Of a stretch of 64,000 nt of DNA, positions 8,819 to 16,989 are shown piece by piece; within the stretch, counting starts at the first letter, position 1; every line of letters starts with the position of its first letter. The notes below the pieces were generated by a model. It saw nothing but the letters and a program-made list of their open reading frames with translations, was not told the DNA's origin and did no database searches. A program made the translations under genes and the position numbers. Source of the stretch: F1-80-MAGs062 sp046345315 (GTDB lineage: Bacteria; Planctomycetota; Planctomycetia; Planctomycetales; Planctomycetaceae); contig JBKDKA010000253.1 in the NCBI GenBank assembly GCA_046345315.1, positions 17,117 to 81,116 of the forward strand, in the 5' to 3' direction.

Positions 8819-9640
8819 GTGCCTGTTGTAATTCTGGCTGGAGGTCTCGGAACGCGACTGCAGGAAGAGACCGTATTGCGCCCGAAGCCGATGGTTGAAA
8901 TCGGAGGACGGCCGATTCTATGGCACATCATGAAGCATTATGCCAGTTTCGGTCAGGACGACTTTCTGATTGCCTGTGGCTACAAAAGCGACTACATCAA
9001 AAACTATTTTCTCGATCAGTATAACCTTTCCGGAAATCTGAAGATTGATTTTCGACGAGGGATGGTCCAGCGTCAGGAGTCCGAGATCGAAGAATGGACG
9101 GTGAACCTTGTTGAGACAGGTTTACATTCAAACACTGGTGGGCGACTGCTTCGACTCAAACCATGGCTGGACAGCGGCACATTTCTGATCACCTACGGTG
9201 ATGGAGTCAGCGACATTGATATCAACGCACTTCTGGAGTTCCATCGGTCGCACGGCCGAATTGCAACTCTGAGTGCGGTGAGGCCACCGGCTCGATTCGG
9301 TGGTCTCGTGATGGATGGCGACATGGTGACGCGATTCATGGAGAAACCCGTGTCCGGGGAGGGATGGATCAACGGCGGATTTCTGGTGCTTGAACCGGGA
9401 ATCTTCGACTATCTCAAGTCTGACAAATGCAGTCTGGAAGCAAATGCACTGGAGCGTGTGGCTGAAGACGGCCAGCTGGCGGCTTATCGCCACGCAGGAT
9501 TCTGGCAATGCATGGATACGTTACGTGACAAGGAGTACCTGCAGCGATTGTGGGATTCCGGAGAAGCTCCCTGGCGGGTCTGGAATGATGAATTGAGTGA
9601 ACGTCGTCTTCGTGTGCTGCCCAGAGATCGAGCAGCTTAA
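8819..9640 (+). CDS. rfbF: Glucose-1-phosphate cytidylyltransferase
   Basis: Makes CDP-glucose from glucose-1-phosphate and CTP, the first step toward CDP-linked 6-deoxy sugars. The 273-residue protein has the nucleotidyltransferase signature AGGLGTRL (residues 7-14), the KPMVEIGGRPILWHIMKHY block, the YGDGVSDI metal-binding segment, and FWQCMDTLRDKEYL near the C-terminus, all typical of RfbF. The start is a GTG at 8819 with an AGGAG-type site just upstream. It is followed by rfbG after a gap that contains a terminal-inverted-repeat element. Length is slightly above the family norm of about 257. Confidence 0.92.
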   Translation: MPVVILAGGLGTRLQEETVLRPKPMVEIGGRPILWHIMKHYASFGQDDFLIACGYKSDYIKNYFLDQYNLSGNLKIDFRRGMVQRQESEIEEWTVNLVETGLHSNTGGRLLRLKPWLDSGTFLITYGDGVSDIDINALLEFHRSHGRIATLSAVRPPARFGGLVMDGDMVTRFMEKPVSGEGWINGGFLVLEPGIFDYLKSDKCSLEANALERVAEDGQLAAYRHAGFWQCMDTLRDKEYLQRLWDSGEAPWRVWNDELSERRLRVLPRDRAA

Positions 9641-9650
9641 GAGGCTCTAC

Positions 9651-9728
9651 CAAAACCGGGACAGGCACACTTCTCCGCGAGAATGTGTGAGCTTCTTCAG
9701 AGTTGTCCGGGAGCCAGTCCCGGTTTTG
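9651..9728 (-). repeat. Terminal-inverted-repeat element, copy 2
   Basis: 78 bp with ends CAAAACCGGGACAGGCAC and, on the other side, GAGCCAGTCCCGGTTTTG; the outer 11 bases on each side pair perfectly. The interior shares little with copies 1, 3 and 5. It lies 10 bases after rfbF and 46 before rfbG, so it interrupts an operon and could form a long hairpin in the transcript. Confidence 0.85.
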
Positions 9729-9774
9729 TCTGGCGTACTAAGTTACGGGCGTGGGTCTGCAACGGGAGACTGGA

Positions 9775-10812
9775 ATGGATTCCGGGTTTGATCAGAATTT
9801 CTGGCGTGATCGCAGGGTGCTCGTCACCGGGGCAACCGGGCTTGTCGGGTCGTGGCTGGTCCGACGTCTGCTGAAAGCTGAGGCAGACGTTGTCTGCCTT
9901 GTGCGAGACTGGGTACCACGCGCAATTCTGAACAGCGACAGTCTGGCTGATCAGGTGACAGTTGTTCGAGGCGATATCTGTGATCTGGATCTGCTGGAAC
10001 GAACGCTCGGGGAATATGAAATTGAAACGGTTATGCACCTGGCGGCTCAGACAATCGTCGGGATCGCCAATCGCAATCCACTGTCGACCTTTGAGTCAAA
10101 CATAGCCGGAACATGGAAGCTGCTGGAGGCATGCCGCCGAAGTCCAAGAGTCAGGCAGATTATCGCTGCGTCGTCTGACAAAGCATACGGTGACTCTCCG
10201 GTTCTGCCCTACACCGAGAAAACACCGCTGGAGGGACGGCATCCCTATGACGTCAGCAAGTCCTGCAGTGATCTCATCTGCCAGACATACGCGACGACTT
10301 ACAAAACGCCGGTCATTGTGACTCGCTGCGGAAATTTTTACGGCGGCGGTGATCTGAACTGGAATCGGATCATTCCCGGGACAATCCGATCCGTTATCAG
10401 GGGTCAGAGTCCTGTGATTCGGTCTGATGGATCATTTATTCGCGACTACTTTTACGTTGAAGACGGAGCAGCAGCATACATGATGCTTGCTGAAAAGCTT
10501 GCAGAACGACCAGAACTGGCGGGCGAGGCGTTCAATCTGTCGAATGAAACTCAGGTGACCGTTCTGCAACTTGTGGAGAAAGTACTGGCGAATATGAATT
10601 CGTCACTGCAGCCCCGGGTGCTCGGTGAATCATGTCACGAGATAATTCATCAGTCACTTGACGCCACGAAGGCACGTGAAATTCTGGGGTGGACACCGAT
10701 ATTCACACTGGAAGAAGGTTTAAGCAGGACAATCAAATGGTACACGCAGCATTTCCAGTCGTTGACAGCAGCTCGACAGTTGAATGTCGTTCGTGCGGCC
10801 GAAGCGGCCTGA
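9775..10812 (+). CDS. rfbG: CDP-glucose 4,6-dehydratase
   Basis: Short-chain dehydrogenase/reductase that converts CDP-glucose to CDP-4-dehydro-6-deoxyglucose. The 345-residue protein has the NAD-binding TGATGLVGSW at residues 19-28, the active-site Tyr/Lys in YDVSK (Tyr about 158), and a SSDKAYGD segment, matching RfbG and not dTDP-glucose dehydratase. The ATG at 9775 was chosen because a GGGAG site precedes it; a GTG at 9751 in the same frame lies closer to the repeat element. The 3' end overlaps the methyltransferase start by 76 bases, so the two are probably translationally coupled. Confidence 0.9.
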   Translation: MDSGFDQNFWRDRRVLVTGATGLVGSWLVRRLLKAEADVVCLVRDWVPRAILNSDSLADQVTVVRGDICDLDLLERTLGEYEIETVMHLAAQTIVGIANRNPLSTFESNIAGTWKLLEACRRSPRVRQIIAASSDKAYGDSPVLPYTEKTPLEGRHPYDVSKSCSDLICQTYATTYKTPVIVTRCGNFYGGGDLNWNRIIPGTIRSVIRGQSPVIRSDGSFIRDYFYVEDGAAAYMMLAEKLAERPELAGEAFNLSNETQVTVLQLVEKVLANMNSSLQPRVLGESCHEIIHQSLDATKAREILGWTPIFTLEEGLSRTIKWYTQHFQSLTAARQLNVVRAAEAA

Positions 10813-11996
10813 AGAGTATTCTTTCACTGGGCTCAACTCCACTCGCCAATGCCCTGCTCACCGAGGATCAGCTCGCGAAGCCGGAACTCACCTGGCCACT
10901 GGATCTGGCCTGGTGTCCTGGCTGCTCCCTGGTTCAGATCACGGAGTCGGTGCCCCCTGAGATGATGTTCAGGGACTATGCCTACTTCTCGTCATTTGCA
11001 GAGACAATGGTCCAGCATGCGCGGCGGATAGCTGATCATCTGACACAGGCAGAGTCATTGAATTCCGAGAGTCTTGTTGTCGAAGTTGCCAGCAATGATG
11101 GTTACCTGCTCCAATGGTACAGGCAACAGGGAATTCCAGTCCTCGGAATCGAACCTGCTCGTAATATCGCCGAGGTCGCAAGGGATCAGAGGGGCATTCG
11201 TACCATCAGTGAATTCTTTGGCCGTGAACTTGCAGGAGAGCTGGTTGCTGGCGGAGAACGGGCTGATGTAATTCATGCCAATAACGTACTGGCTCACGTT
11301 CCGGATCTGAATGGAGTGGTTGCTGGCTTCAAGACACTGTTGAAACCGTCCGGAGTGATCGTTGTCGAGGCGCCTTACCTGCGGGATCTGATCGATCATG
11401 TTGAGTTCGACACAATTTATCACGAACATCTCTGTTATTTTTCCCTGACGGCATTGAACCAGCTCTTTTCTCGTCACGGCTTGTCAATCGTTGATGTTGA
11501 GCGACTGACGATTCACGGCGGATCGCTCCGCATATTCGCCCGGCATATGGGCAGTTGTGATGTTCATGAACGTGTCACGACGTTGCTCAATCAGGAAGCG
11601 GAGTGGGTGCTTTCCCCCTCACATTACCGCCAGTTTGAGAATCGTGTTGAGAAACTCCGTGGTGATCTGGTCGCACTGATAAAACGCATCAAGCAGGAGA
11701 ATCGGCGAATTGCCGTATATGGTGCATCCGCAAAGGGAAGTACGCTGCTCAACTATTTCGGGATTGGAAGTGAAACTCTGGAATATGTCGTTGATCGCAG
11801 TACCGTCAAACAAGGGCGTTATACTCCTGGTACCCGTCTCAGGATTCATGACCCGGCAAAGTTGCTGACAGATTGCCCCGACTACTGTCTGCTGCTGACC
11901 TGGAATTTTGCAGACGAAATTCTGATGCAGCAGCAGGCTTATCGTGATCAGGGTGGCAAGTTTATTATCCCAATCCCGCAGTTGCGAATAGCCTAG
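10737..11996 (+). CDS. SAM-dependent C-methyltransferase for a deoxysugar (Methyltransf_13/14 type)
   Basis: 419-residue enzyme with the three-part layout of sugar C-methyltransferases such as TylC3. An N-terminal zinc site has paired cysteines at ECRSCG (17 and 20) and WCPGC. A SAM-binding domain follows with EVASNDGYLLQWY near residue 115, and a C-terminal putative-methyltransferase domain carries YGASAKGSTLLNY near residue 328. It most likely adds a methyl branch to the 4-keto-6-deoxy sugar made by RfbG. The chosen start lies inside the 3' end of rfbG; a later start would clip the zinc site. Which carbon is methylated cannot be read from sequence. Confidence 0.83.
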   Translation: MVHAAFPVVDSSSTVECRSCGRSGLKSILSLGSTPLANALLTEDQLAKPELTWPLDLAWCPGCSLVQITESVPPEMMFRDYAYFSSFAETMVQHARRIADHLTQAESLNSESLVVEVASNDGYLLQWYRQQGIPVLGIEPARNIAEVARDQRGIRTISEFFGRELAGELVAGGERADVIHANNVLAHVPDLNGVVAGFKTLLKPSGVIVVEAPYLRDLIDHVEFDTIYHEHLCYFSLTALNQLFSRHGLSIVDVERLTIHGGSLRIFARHMGSCDVHERVTTLLNQEAEWVLSPSHYRQFENRVEKLRGDLVALIKRIKQENRRIAVYGASAKGSTLLNYFGIGSETLEYVVDRSTVKQGRYTPGTRLRIHDPAKLLTDCPDYCLLLTWNFADEILMQQQAYRDQGGKFIIPIPQLRIA

Positions 11997-12016
11997 CTTC
12001 GGAAGAGACACCTGCA

Positions 12017-12562
12017 GTGATCTTTACCCAGACGAAAATTCCGGGCGTCTGGCTCATCGAGCCGAATCGCCATACTGACGAGAGGGGCTTTTTTGCCAGG
12101 ACCTGGTGTTGTACTGAATTCGAAACCAGAGGTCTGAACCCGAAGCTCGTACAGTGCAGCGTTTCCTTCAATCACCGATCGGGAACACTTCGTGGACTCC
12201 ATTGGCAAAGTGCCCCGCACGGGGAATGTAAGGTTGTTCGCTGCACCCGAGGTTTGATCTTTGATGTGGTGGTTGATCTGCGTCCGGACTCACCAACTTT
12301 TTGTCAATGGGTGGGAGATACGCTGTCCTGCGAGAATCACAAAGCATTTTACATCCCCGAGGGATGTGCCCACGGGTTCCAGACAGTTGCTGACAACTCT
12401 GAAGTGTTTTACCAGATGTCACAATTCTACGTGGCAGAGTCGGCGATGGGAGTTCGGTGGGACGACAGTGCTTTCGGAATAGACTGGCCACCTGCCAGTG
12501 TGCGTTATATGTCACCGCGCGACGCGACGTATCGCGACTTCAGCAGCCGGGAGACAGTGTGA
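12017..12562 (+). CDS. rfbC: dTDP-4-dehydrorhamnose 3,5-epimerase-like protein
   Basis: 181-residue cupin-fold epimerase. The RfbC signature RHTDERGFFART lies at about residues 18-29, the catalytic His is in RGLHWQ (His62) and the tyrosine is in EVFYQMS (Tyr132), so the active-site pair is intact. In this operon it probably epimerises C3, or C3 and C5, of the CDP-linked keto sugar, since no dTDP-glucose enzymes are present. The start is a GTG at 12017. Its stop codon overlaps the GTG start of the next gene (GTGA), indicating coupled translation. Confidence 0.88.
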   Translation: MIFTQTKIPGVWLIEPNRHTDERGFFARTWCCTEFETRGLNPKLVQCSVSFNHRSGTLRGLHWQSAPHGECKVVRCTRGLIFDVVVDLRPDSPTFCQWVGDTLSCENHKAFYIPEGCAHGFQTVADNSEVFYQMSQFYVAESAMGVRWDDSAFGIDWPPASVRYMSPRDATYRDFSSRETV

Positions 12563-13239
12563 TCGCACCAATCGGAACAGATAAACAATATCAGCCAGTG
12601 ATCCTCTGGGGGGCTCGGGGACACGCGAAAGTCCTGAACGAGTTCTTGCCGCATCTGGGCTACCGTGTAGCCGCAGTCTTTGACAACGATCAGATTGACA
12701 TTGCGCCGCTCCCGGGTGTCCCCCTCTATCGAGGCATGGATGGTCTGCGAGAATGGCTGGCGCTCAGTGCAGATGAACGATGTTTTGCGATGGTAGCGAT
12801 CGGTGGTCATCGAGGTCGCGTCCGTCTCGAAATTCAGAATCTGCTGACAACGTATGGCCTCCAGCCGCTGTCCGCTGTACACCCGCGAGCATTCGTCGCC
12901 GCTGATGCAACCATTGGGGCAGGCAGCCAGATTCTGGCTCAGGCCTCCATCTGCTCCGAGGTGGCTATGGGTAAGGCCTGCATCATCAATACCAATGCCA
13001 GCGTTGATCATGAGTCAGTACTCGGAGACGGAGTACATATTGCTCCCGGTGCTACGGTTGCCGGCTGTGTGACGATCGGTGAAAACGCCATGATTGGTGC
13101 TGGCGCCGTTGTGCTGCCTCGACTGACAATCGGTCCGAATTCAATTGTTGGCGCCGGATCGATAGTGACCCGTGATATCCCTGCAAACAAAGTAGCCTTT
13201 GGCAATCCAGCCAGGATAATTCGAGATATCGAATCCTGA
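12559..13239 (+). CDS. NeuD-family sugar acyltransferase
   Basis: 226 residues. The N-terminal part has a Rossmann-like nucleotide-sugar-binding pattern (VILWGARGHAKVL). The C-terminal part is a left-handed hexapeptide-repeat domain with repeated small-residue/Ile-Gly units such as ATIGAGSQI, NAMIGAGAVV and NSIVGAGSIV. This layout is that of the NeuD/PglD acetyltransferases acting on amino or hydroxyl groups of nucleotide sugars. The GTG start overlaps the rfbC stop by 4 bases. With the DegT aminotransferase at 14127 it could acylate an amino group added to the CDP sugar (inference). A second member of the same family is at 28358. Confidence 0.82.
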   Translation: MIAPIGTDKQYQPVILWGARGHAKVLNEFLPHLGYRVAAVFDNDQIDIAPLPGVPLYRGMDGLREWLALSADERCFAMVAIGGHRGRVRLEIQNLLTTYGLQPLSAVHPRAFVAADATIGAGSQILAQASICSEVAMGKACIINTNASVDHESVLGDGVHIAPGATVAGCVTIGENAMIGAGAVVLPRLTIGPNSIVGAGSIVTRDIPANKVAFGNPARIIRDIES

Positions 13240-13260
13240 GAATAGGAAGGTGTATTTCTC

Positions 13261-13989
13261 ATGTCATCACATGATCCAAAAGACTCACTGTTGATCAAGA
13301 AGATGGCCGCGGATCCGACACTCCGCGGTCTTTCTCGCGACTTTTTTAACCGCACATGTGATTACCGTTACACATACAACTTCAGCTGGCTCGGTCGTCC
13401 GATCATACAATACCCTCAGGACATCGTCGCTCTTCAGGAAGTCATCTGGGAAGTTAAACCACAGTTGATCATTGAAACGGGCATTGCTCACGGTGGGTCG
13501 CTTATTCTGTCGTCTTCATTACTGCAGCTGATCGGCGGTGACGGCAGGGTGCTCGGAATCGATATCGAGATCCGCCCACACAATCTCGCTGCCATCAAAG
13601 AGCATCGAATGGCTCATCGTATCGACATGATTGAAGGATCATCCATTGACAGCAACATCGCCGCCGAGGTGCAGCGTGCTGCAGCAGGCAAGTCGCCTGT
13701 CATGGTAATTCTCGATTCAAACCATACTCACGAGCATGTACTGAAGGAACTCCAGCTTTATTCGCCTCTTGTCACCAAAGGCAGTTATCTTCTGGTATTT
13801 GATACCGTTGTCGAACAGATGTCCCCGGATGCATTTCCAGATCGCCCATGGAAGGTAGGCAATAATCCTTACACTGCGGTACAGGAGTTTCTCAGTACCA
13901 ACGATCGCTTTGAGCTCAATGCCGAGATCGAAAACAAATTACTGCTCACTGTGGGACCGGGCGGGTGGTTGAAATGTGTGAAAGACTAG
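13261..13989 (+). CDS. CmcI-family methyltransferase / cephalosporin hydroxylase-like protein
   Basis: 242-residue protein of the CmcI/rhamnosyl O-methyltransferase family. The SAM-binding segment LIIETGIAHGGSLILSSSL starts near residue 75, followed by GRVLGIDIEIRPHN and the metal-site-like VMVILDSNHTHEHV, all typical. Relatives methylate sugar hydroxyls or, in cephamycin synthesis, a cephem precursor; a sugar O-methyltransferase role fits this locus. It lies 21 bases after the NeuD-like gene in the same direction, so it is probably in the same operon. A strong dyad follows the stop and separates it from the aminotransferase. Confidence 0.8.
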   Translation: MSSHDPKDSLLIKKMAADPTLRGLSRDFFNRTCDYRYTYNFSWLGRPIIQYPQDIVALQEVIWEVKPQLIIETGIAHGGSLILSSSLLQLIGGDGRVLGIDIEIRPHNLAAIKEHRMAHRIDMIEGSSIDSNIAAEVQRAAAGKSPVMVILDSNHTHEHVLKELQLYSPLVTKGSYLLVFDTVVEQMSPDAFPDRPWKVGNNPYTAVQEFLSTNDRFELNAEIENKLLLTVGPGGWLKCVKD

Positions 13990-14017
13990 TGCTTTGTCAC
14001 ACCTTGATTCCGGGGTC

Positions 14018-14080
14018 GTCATTCCCGCGCAGGTGGGAATCCGGTGCCCCGGTGTGGATTCCCGCCTGCTCGGGAATGAC
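14018..14080. repeat. Long dyad with CATTCCCGCGCAGG-type arms
   Basis: Two 25-base arms (14018-14042 and 14056-14080) are reverse complements with only two mismatches, around a 13-base loop. The arm begins GTCATTCCCGCGCAGG. It resembles the widespread bacterial dispersed repeat with ATTCCCG...CGGGAAT halves. It stands between the CmcI-like gene and the aminotransferase and could form a very stable RNA hairpin that attenuates or terminates transcription or protects the upstream mRNA. A half copy lies at 19537. Confidence 0.88.
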
Positions 14081-14126
14081 ACAAGCCCCCTGTTTTAAGC
14101 TCTGACAATGCACTAAGGGACGAATT

Positions 14127-15269
14127 ATGGAACGAATTCCCGTCGCCGGTCCCTCGATCACGAGCCGAGAGATTGATTACGTTACCGATGCTGTAACCAG
14201 CTGCTGGTATGGAGAAGCGAATAAGTACCATAACCGGTTTGAAAAGGCATTTGCCGAATACATCGGATCACAGAATGCTGTGGCTCTTCCCTCGTGTACG
14301 TCGGCAATTCATCTCTCTCTGGCAGCGCTCGGTGTCGGAGCAGGTGACGAAGTAATTGTGCCGGACATCACCTGGATCGCGTCTGCAGCGCCGATTCAGT
14401 ATGTCGGTGCGAACGTTGTGTTTGCTGACATCGATCGCGACAGCTGGTGTTTGTCGCCGGAAGGGTTCGCCGCGTGTATTACCCCGAAGACGAAGGCAGT
14501 GATTGTCGTTGATCTGTACGGGAACATGCCGCGATGGTCTGAGATTCAGGAGATCGCAGATACAAACAACATCGCTATCATTGAAGATGCTGCTGAAGCA
14601 TTCGGATCAGAGTATTCCGGCAAAAAGGCCGGAGTTCTGGGTGCCACGGGAGTTTTCAGCTTTCATGGTTCGAAGACGATGACCACTGGAGAGGGGGGGA
14701 TGCTCGTCACCGACCGTCCGGACCTGCTCAGTCGGGTCCACATTCTTCGCGACCACGGACGGAGACCCGGTGACGTGAGTTTCTTCAATCACGAAGTCGC
14801 CTTCAAATACAAAATGAGCAGTATGCAGGCCGCCCTGGGACTCGCTCAGGTTGAACGTGCCGAAGAGCTTGTTGGTCGCAAACGAGAAATATTCAGCTGG
14901 TATTCCGAACTACTTTCTGATCTTCCGCAAATACAACTCAATGCAGAGCCCGTCGGCACGCGGAATTCCTACTGGATGGTAACGATAGTTCTCGGCTCGG
15001 AATGGGGAATGAAAAAAGGCCAGTTTGCGGAACTCCTGGCTGCTCGCGGAGTCGAAACCCGTCCATTCTTTCATCCATTGAGCTCTCTGCCTGCCTACCA
15101 GTCATCGCCTCAGGCAGCCATCGCAAGAAAGAGAAACCCGATCGCATACGATGTCAGTCCGCGTGGCATCAATCTGCCATGCTCCCTGTCAATGACCCGG
15201 TCTCAGGCCGTTCAGGTCTGCCAGGAACTCCGCGATGTACTTCGCGCTACCTGCCCTCACATGTTCTGA
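14127..15269 (+). CDS. DegT/DnrJ/EryC1-family sugar aminotransferase
   Basis: 380-residue PLP-dependent enzyme that transfers an amino group to a keto sugar. It has the typical start RIPVAGPSITSREIDYV, the PDITWIASAAPIQYVGA block, IIEDAAEAFG with the PLP-contacting Asp, and the Schiff-base lysine in FHGSKTMTTGEGGML. It resembles perosamine/4-amino-sugar synthases. It is the last gene of the plus-strand CDP-sugar module and would act on CDP-4-keto-6-deoxy sugar or its branched product (inference). The gene is intact and of normal length. It is separated from the upstream genes by the 25-base-arm dyad, so it may be expressed at a different level. Confidence 0.87.
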   Translation: MERIPVAGPSITSREIDYVTDAVTSCWYGEANKYHNRFEKAFAEYIGSQNAVALPSCTSAIHLSLAALGVGAGDEVIVPDITWIASAAPIQYVGANVVFADIDRDSWCLSPEGFAACITPKTKAVIVVDLYGNMPRWSEIQEIADTNNIAIIEDAAEAFGSEYSGKKAGVLGATGVFSFHGSKTMTTGEGGMLVTDRPDLLSRVHILRDHGRRPGDVSFFNHEVAFKYKMSSMQAALGLAQVERAEELVGRKREIFSWYSELLSDLPQIQLNAEPVGTRNSYWMVTIVLGSEWGMKKGQFAELLAARGVETRPFFHPLSSLPAYQSSPQAAIARKRNPIAYDVSPRGINLPCSLSMTRSQAVQVCQELRDVLRATCPHMF

Positions 15270-15321
15270 TGCCGGAAGCGTGAACTTCCGCACCGGAACA
15301 GAGTCTGAATGAAGAAGCATC

Positions 15322-15599
15322 TCATCGCGAATCGTTCGCGATGAAGGTCTTCACTTCTCTGATTTCCCGTCCCATATTCAGCCGCTCGTTCTCAGCACGA
15401 AGACGAATCTACTCAGCTTCCAGAGCTGATGGCTGCGTTGGAATGGCCGGAACGCCATTCGCTTAATGCTCTAATTCCAGCACCGCGGCAGATCTTCATG
15501 AATGCCCGGTCGGTGAGCCGCCTGAGTCAGACTGAGCCCCTGCAGAGTCTCCATCTGAACGGCCTGCTGCTTGAGCACCATCGTGTGCCGACGACGTCT
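15322..15599 (-). pseudogene. Remnant of an IS3-type transposase OrfA
   Basis: Read on the minus strand, the first part (from 15599) gives RRRRHT then KQQAVQMETLQGLSLTQAA and GIHEDLPRCW, ending in a stop near 15471. After a frameshift the second part gives ANGVPAIP, then SALEAE, a stop, IRLRAENERLNMGREI and TFIAN, ending at 15322. This follows the usual OrfA order of helix-turn-helix then leucine-zipper-like LRAENERL...EI segment. With at least one frameshift and one internal stop it is dead. No OrfB or terminal repeats were found nearby. Confidence 0.72.
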
Positions 15600-15675
15600 A
15601 CTGTCTGATTCTGATGATGAAACAGATGGACTCCCTGCTCATTCTGCTCACACCTTTCATCAGAGTTTACTGTGG

Positions 15676-15760
15676 TTTCAAAACAGGGACTGGCTCCCGA
15701 CGGATGCGGTGTTTTCCTGCGACTTTTTCAAATGCAAGGGTGCCTGCCCCGGTTTTGAAA
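15676..15760 (+). repeat. Terminal-inverted-repeat element, copy 3
   Basis: 85 bp. The ends TTTCAAAACAGGGACTGGC and GCCTGCCCCGGTTTTGAAA are inverted with few mismatches. The interior GCGGTGTTTTCCTGCGAC matches the interior of the copy at 51325-51411 in opposite orientation. It lies 73 bases from the 3' end of the glycosyltransferase gene and next to the transposase remnant. Confidence 0.85.
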
Positions 15761-15833
15761 TGCACTCTTTTTGAGCGCTCACTTTTCGTGGGTAAGTCTG
15801 CAGCTCTCGCTCAACAGAACCAAATTTGTTGCA

Positions 15834-16928
15834 TCACGCCGCAACTTCATCGTGCTGCAGTTCAGTGCGGATCCCTTCTGGATACTCGCTCAGCATCTGA
15901 AAGGCCAGTTGATACACTGGCCCGGATGGGATCAGATGGGCGTTGCGAAGCTCAGCTGTTGAATCTGCCCGAACGGTCCCTGAAACTGCTCGTCGTGAGA
16001 AAGCTCTCGCGAGCCTGACGATAACACGTCCCAATTCACGCACGATCTTCTGTCCGGGACCCACACGAGATTTCTTTCTCTTCGTGAAACCTGGAAGCAG
16101 GGAAATGCAGTTTTCAACAAGTTCGCCGGCGGCGGCCTCTGTCAGATTCGTTTCCGCCTGAATTTCCTGCGTGAGCGCGGCCTTATAACGCGAATACATC
16201 GCGTCTTTCTGACTTCGGTCGCTGATGCGGGACAATCGACAACTGTCATTTGCGCCATGAACCTGCTGAATATAATGTATCTCCGGGAAGACCATTACCT
16301 TTCCTGCAATGACGCTCAGGCCGATCAATAATGATTCGGTAAATACACGCCCCGACTGATAGTCGGTGTGCTTAGCCGTAAGATCAAATTGTCTTCTTGC
16401 AAGATTCGTTCGATGAATCGCGTAAAAAGTCGAAAACGAATTAGAAGCCATTGTTGAAAATCGATCTGCAGCGGAATCCTGCGTCATCGAATACGAGTTG
16501 AGCACCTCGCATGCATAAGTCGAGGACCTGATCGAATTCGTGTTGCTCGCGTTCACAACTCGCCCCTGAGCAACGGCAAAATCCGGGTGGTTCATCAAGA
16601 AATCGCCGCACTGATCCACGATGGACGGAAAGGCAAAGTCGTCATCGGCGCAGAACGTAAGACACGGTGATTTGACGCGGTAAAGTGCCGCAGAAATCTT
16701 CTCGATCAATGGGATGTCTTCGTGAAAATAGTCGATCTGAAGTCGATTCTGGTAACTCATCACCAGCTGCCGATTTCGGAAATGCTTTTCGGAATTGCTG
16801 GAATCAGCGATAACGATCGGATTCTTCAGTTCGGCCTGAGCGAAGAACTCCAGCAATCGATGCAGGAATTCCGGACGGTTGTACGTCGGCACAACGTAAG
16901 TGACAGCGAACCTCTCGGATTCCGGCAT
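15834..16928 (-). CDS. Glycosyltransferase, GT2-like fold (TIGR00180-like)
   Basis: 364-residue GT-A-type glycosyltransferase. It begins with FAVTYVVPTYNRPEFLHRLL, followed by VIADSS, the DXD-like metal site in LTFCADDDFAFP, and a region common to proteins of the TIGR00180 type. The C-terminal 80 residues look basic and without known function. The ATG at 16928 is preferred because the fold begins right after it; in-frame alternatives are the ATG at 16934 and a GTG at 16970. It lies 61 bases after the SGNH-protein gene on the same strand, so it probably belongs to that transcript. Donor and acceptor are unknown. Confidence 0.75.
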   Translation of the reverse strand: MPESERFAVTYVVPTYNRPEFLHRLLEFFAQAELKNPIVIADSSNSEKHFRNRQLVMSYQNRLQIDYFHEDIPLIEKISAALYRVKSPCLTFCADDDFAFPSIVDQCGDFLMNHPDFAVAQGRVVNASNTNSIRSSTYACEVLNSYSMTQDSAADRFSTMASNSFSTFYAIHRTNLARRQFDLTAKHTDYQSGRVFTESLLIGLSVIAGKVMVFPEIHYIQQVHGANDSCRLSRISDRSQKDAMYSRYKAALTQEIQAETNLTEAAAGELVENCISLLPGFTKRKKSRVGPGQKIVRELGRVIVRLARAFSRRAVSGTVRADSTAELRNAHLIPSGPVYQLAFQMLSEYPEGIRTELQHDEVAA

Positions 16929-16989
16929 GATCATTTTCCCCAGGAACATTTGCGTAAGATGCAGAGACACTTTGAGCGAAGGTATCGCT

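Larger units (their letters stand above)
15270..15833. other. Gene-free interval holding mobile-element debris
   Basis: 564 bases between the convergent aminotransferase and glycosyltransferase genes. It contains a decayed IS3-type transposase fragment on the minus strand and one terminal-inverted-repeat element, described separately. No intact gene is visible. Confidence 0.7.
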
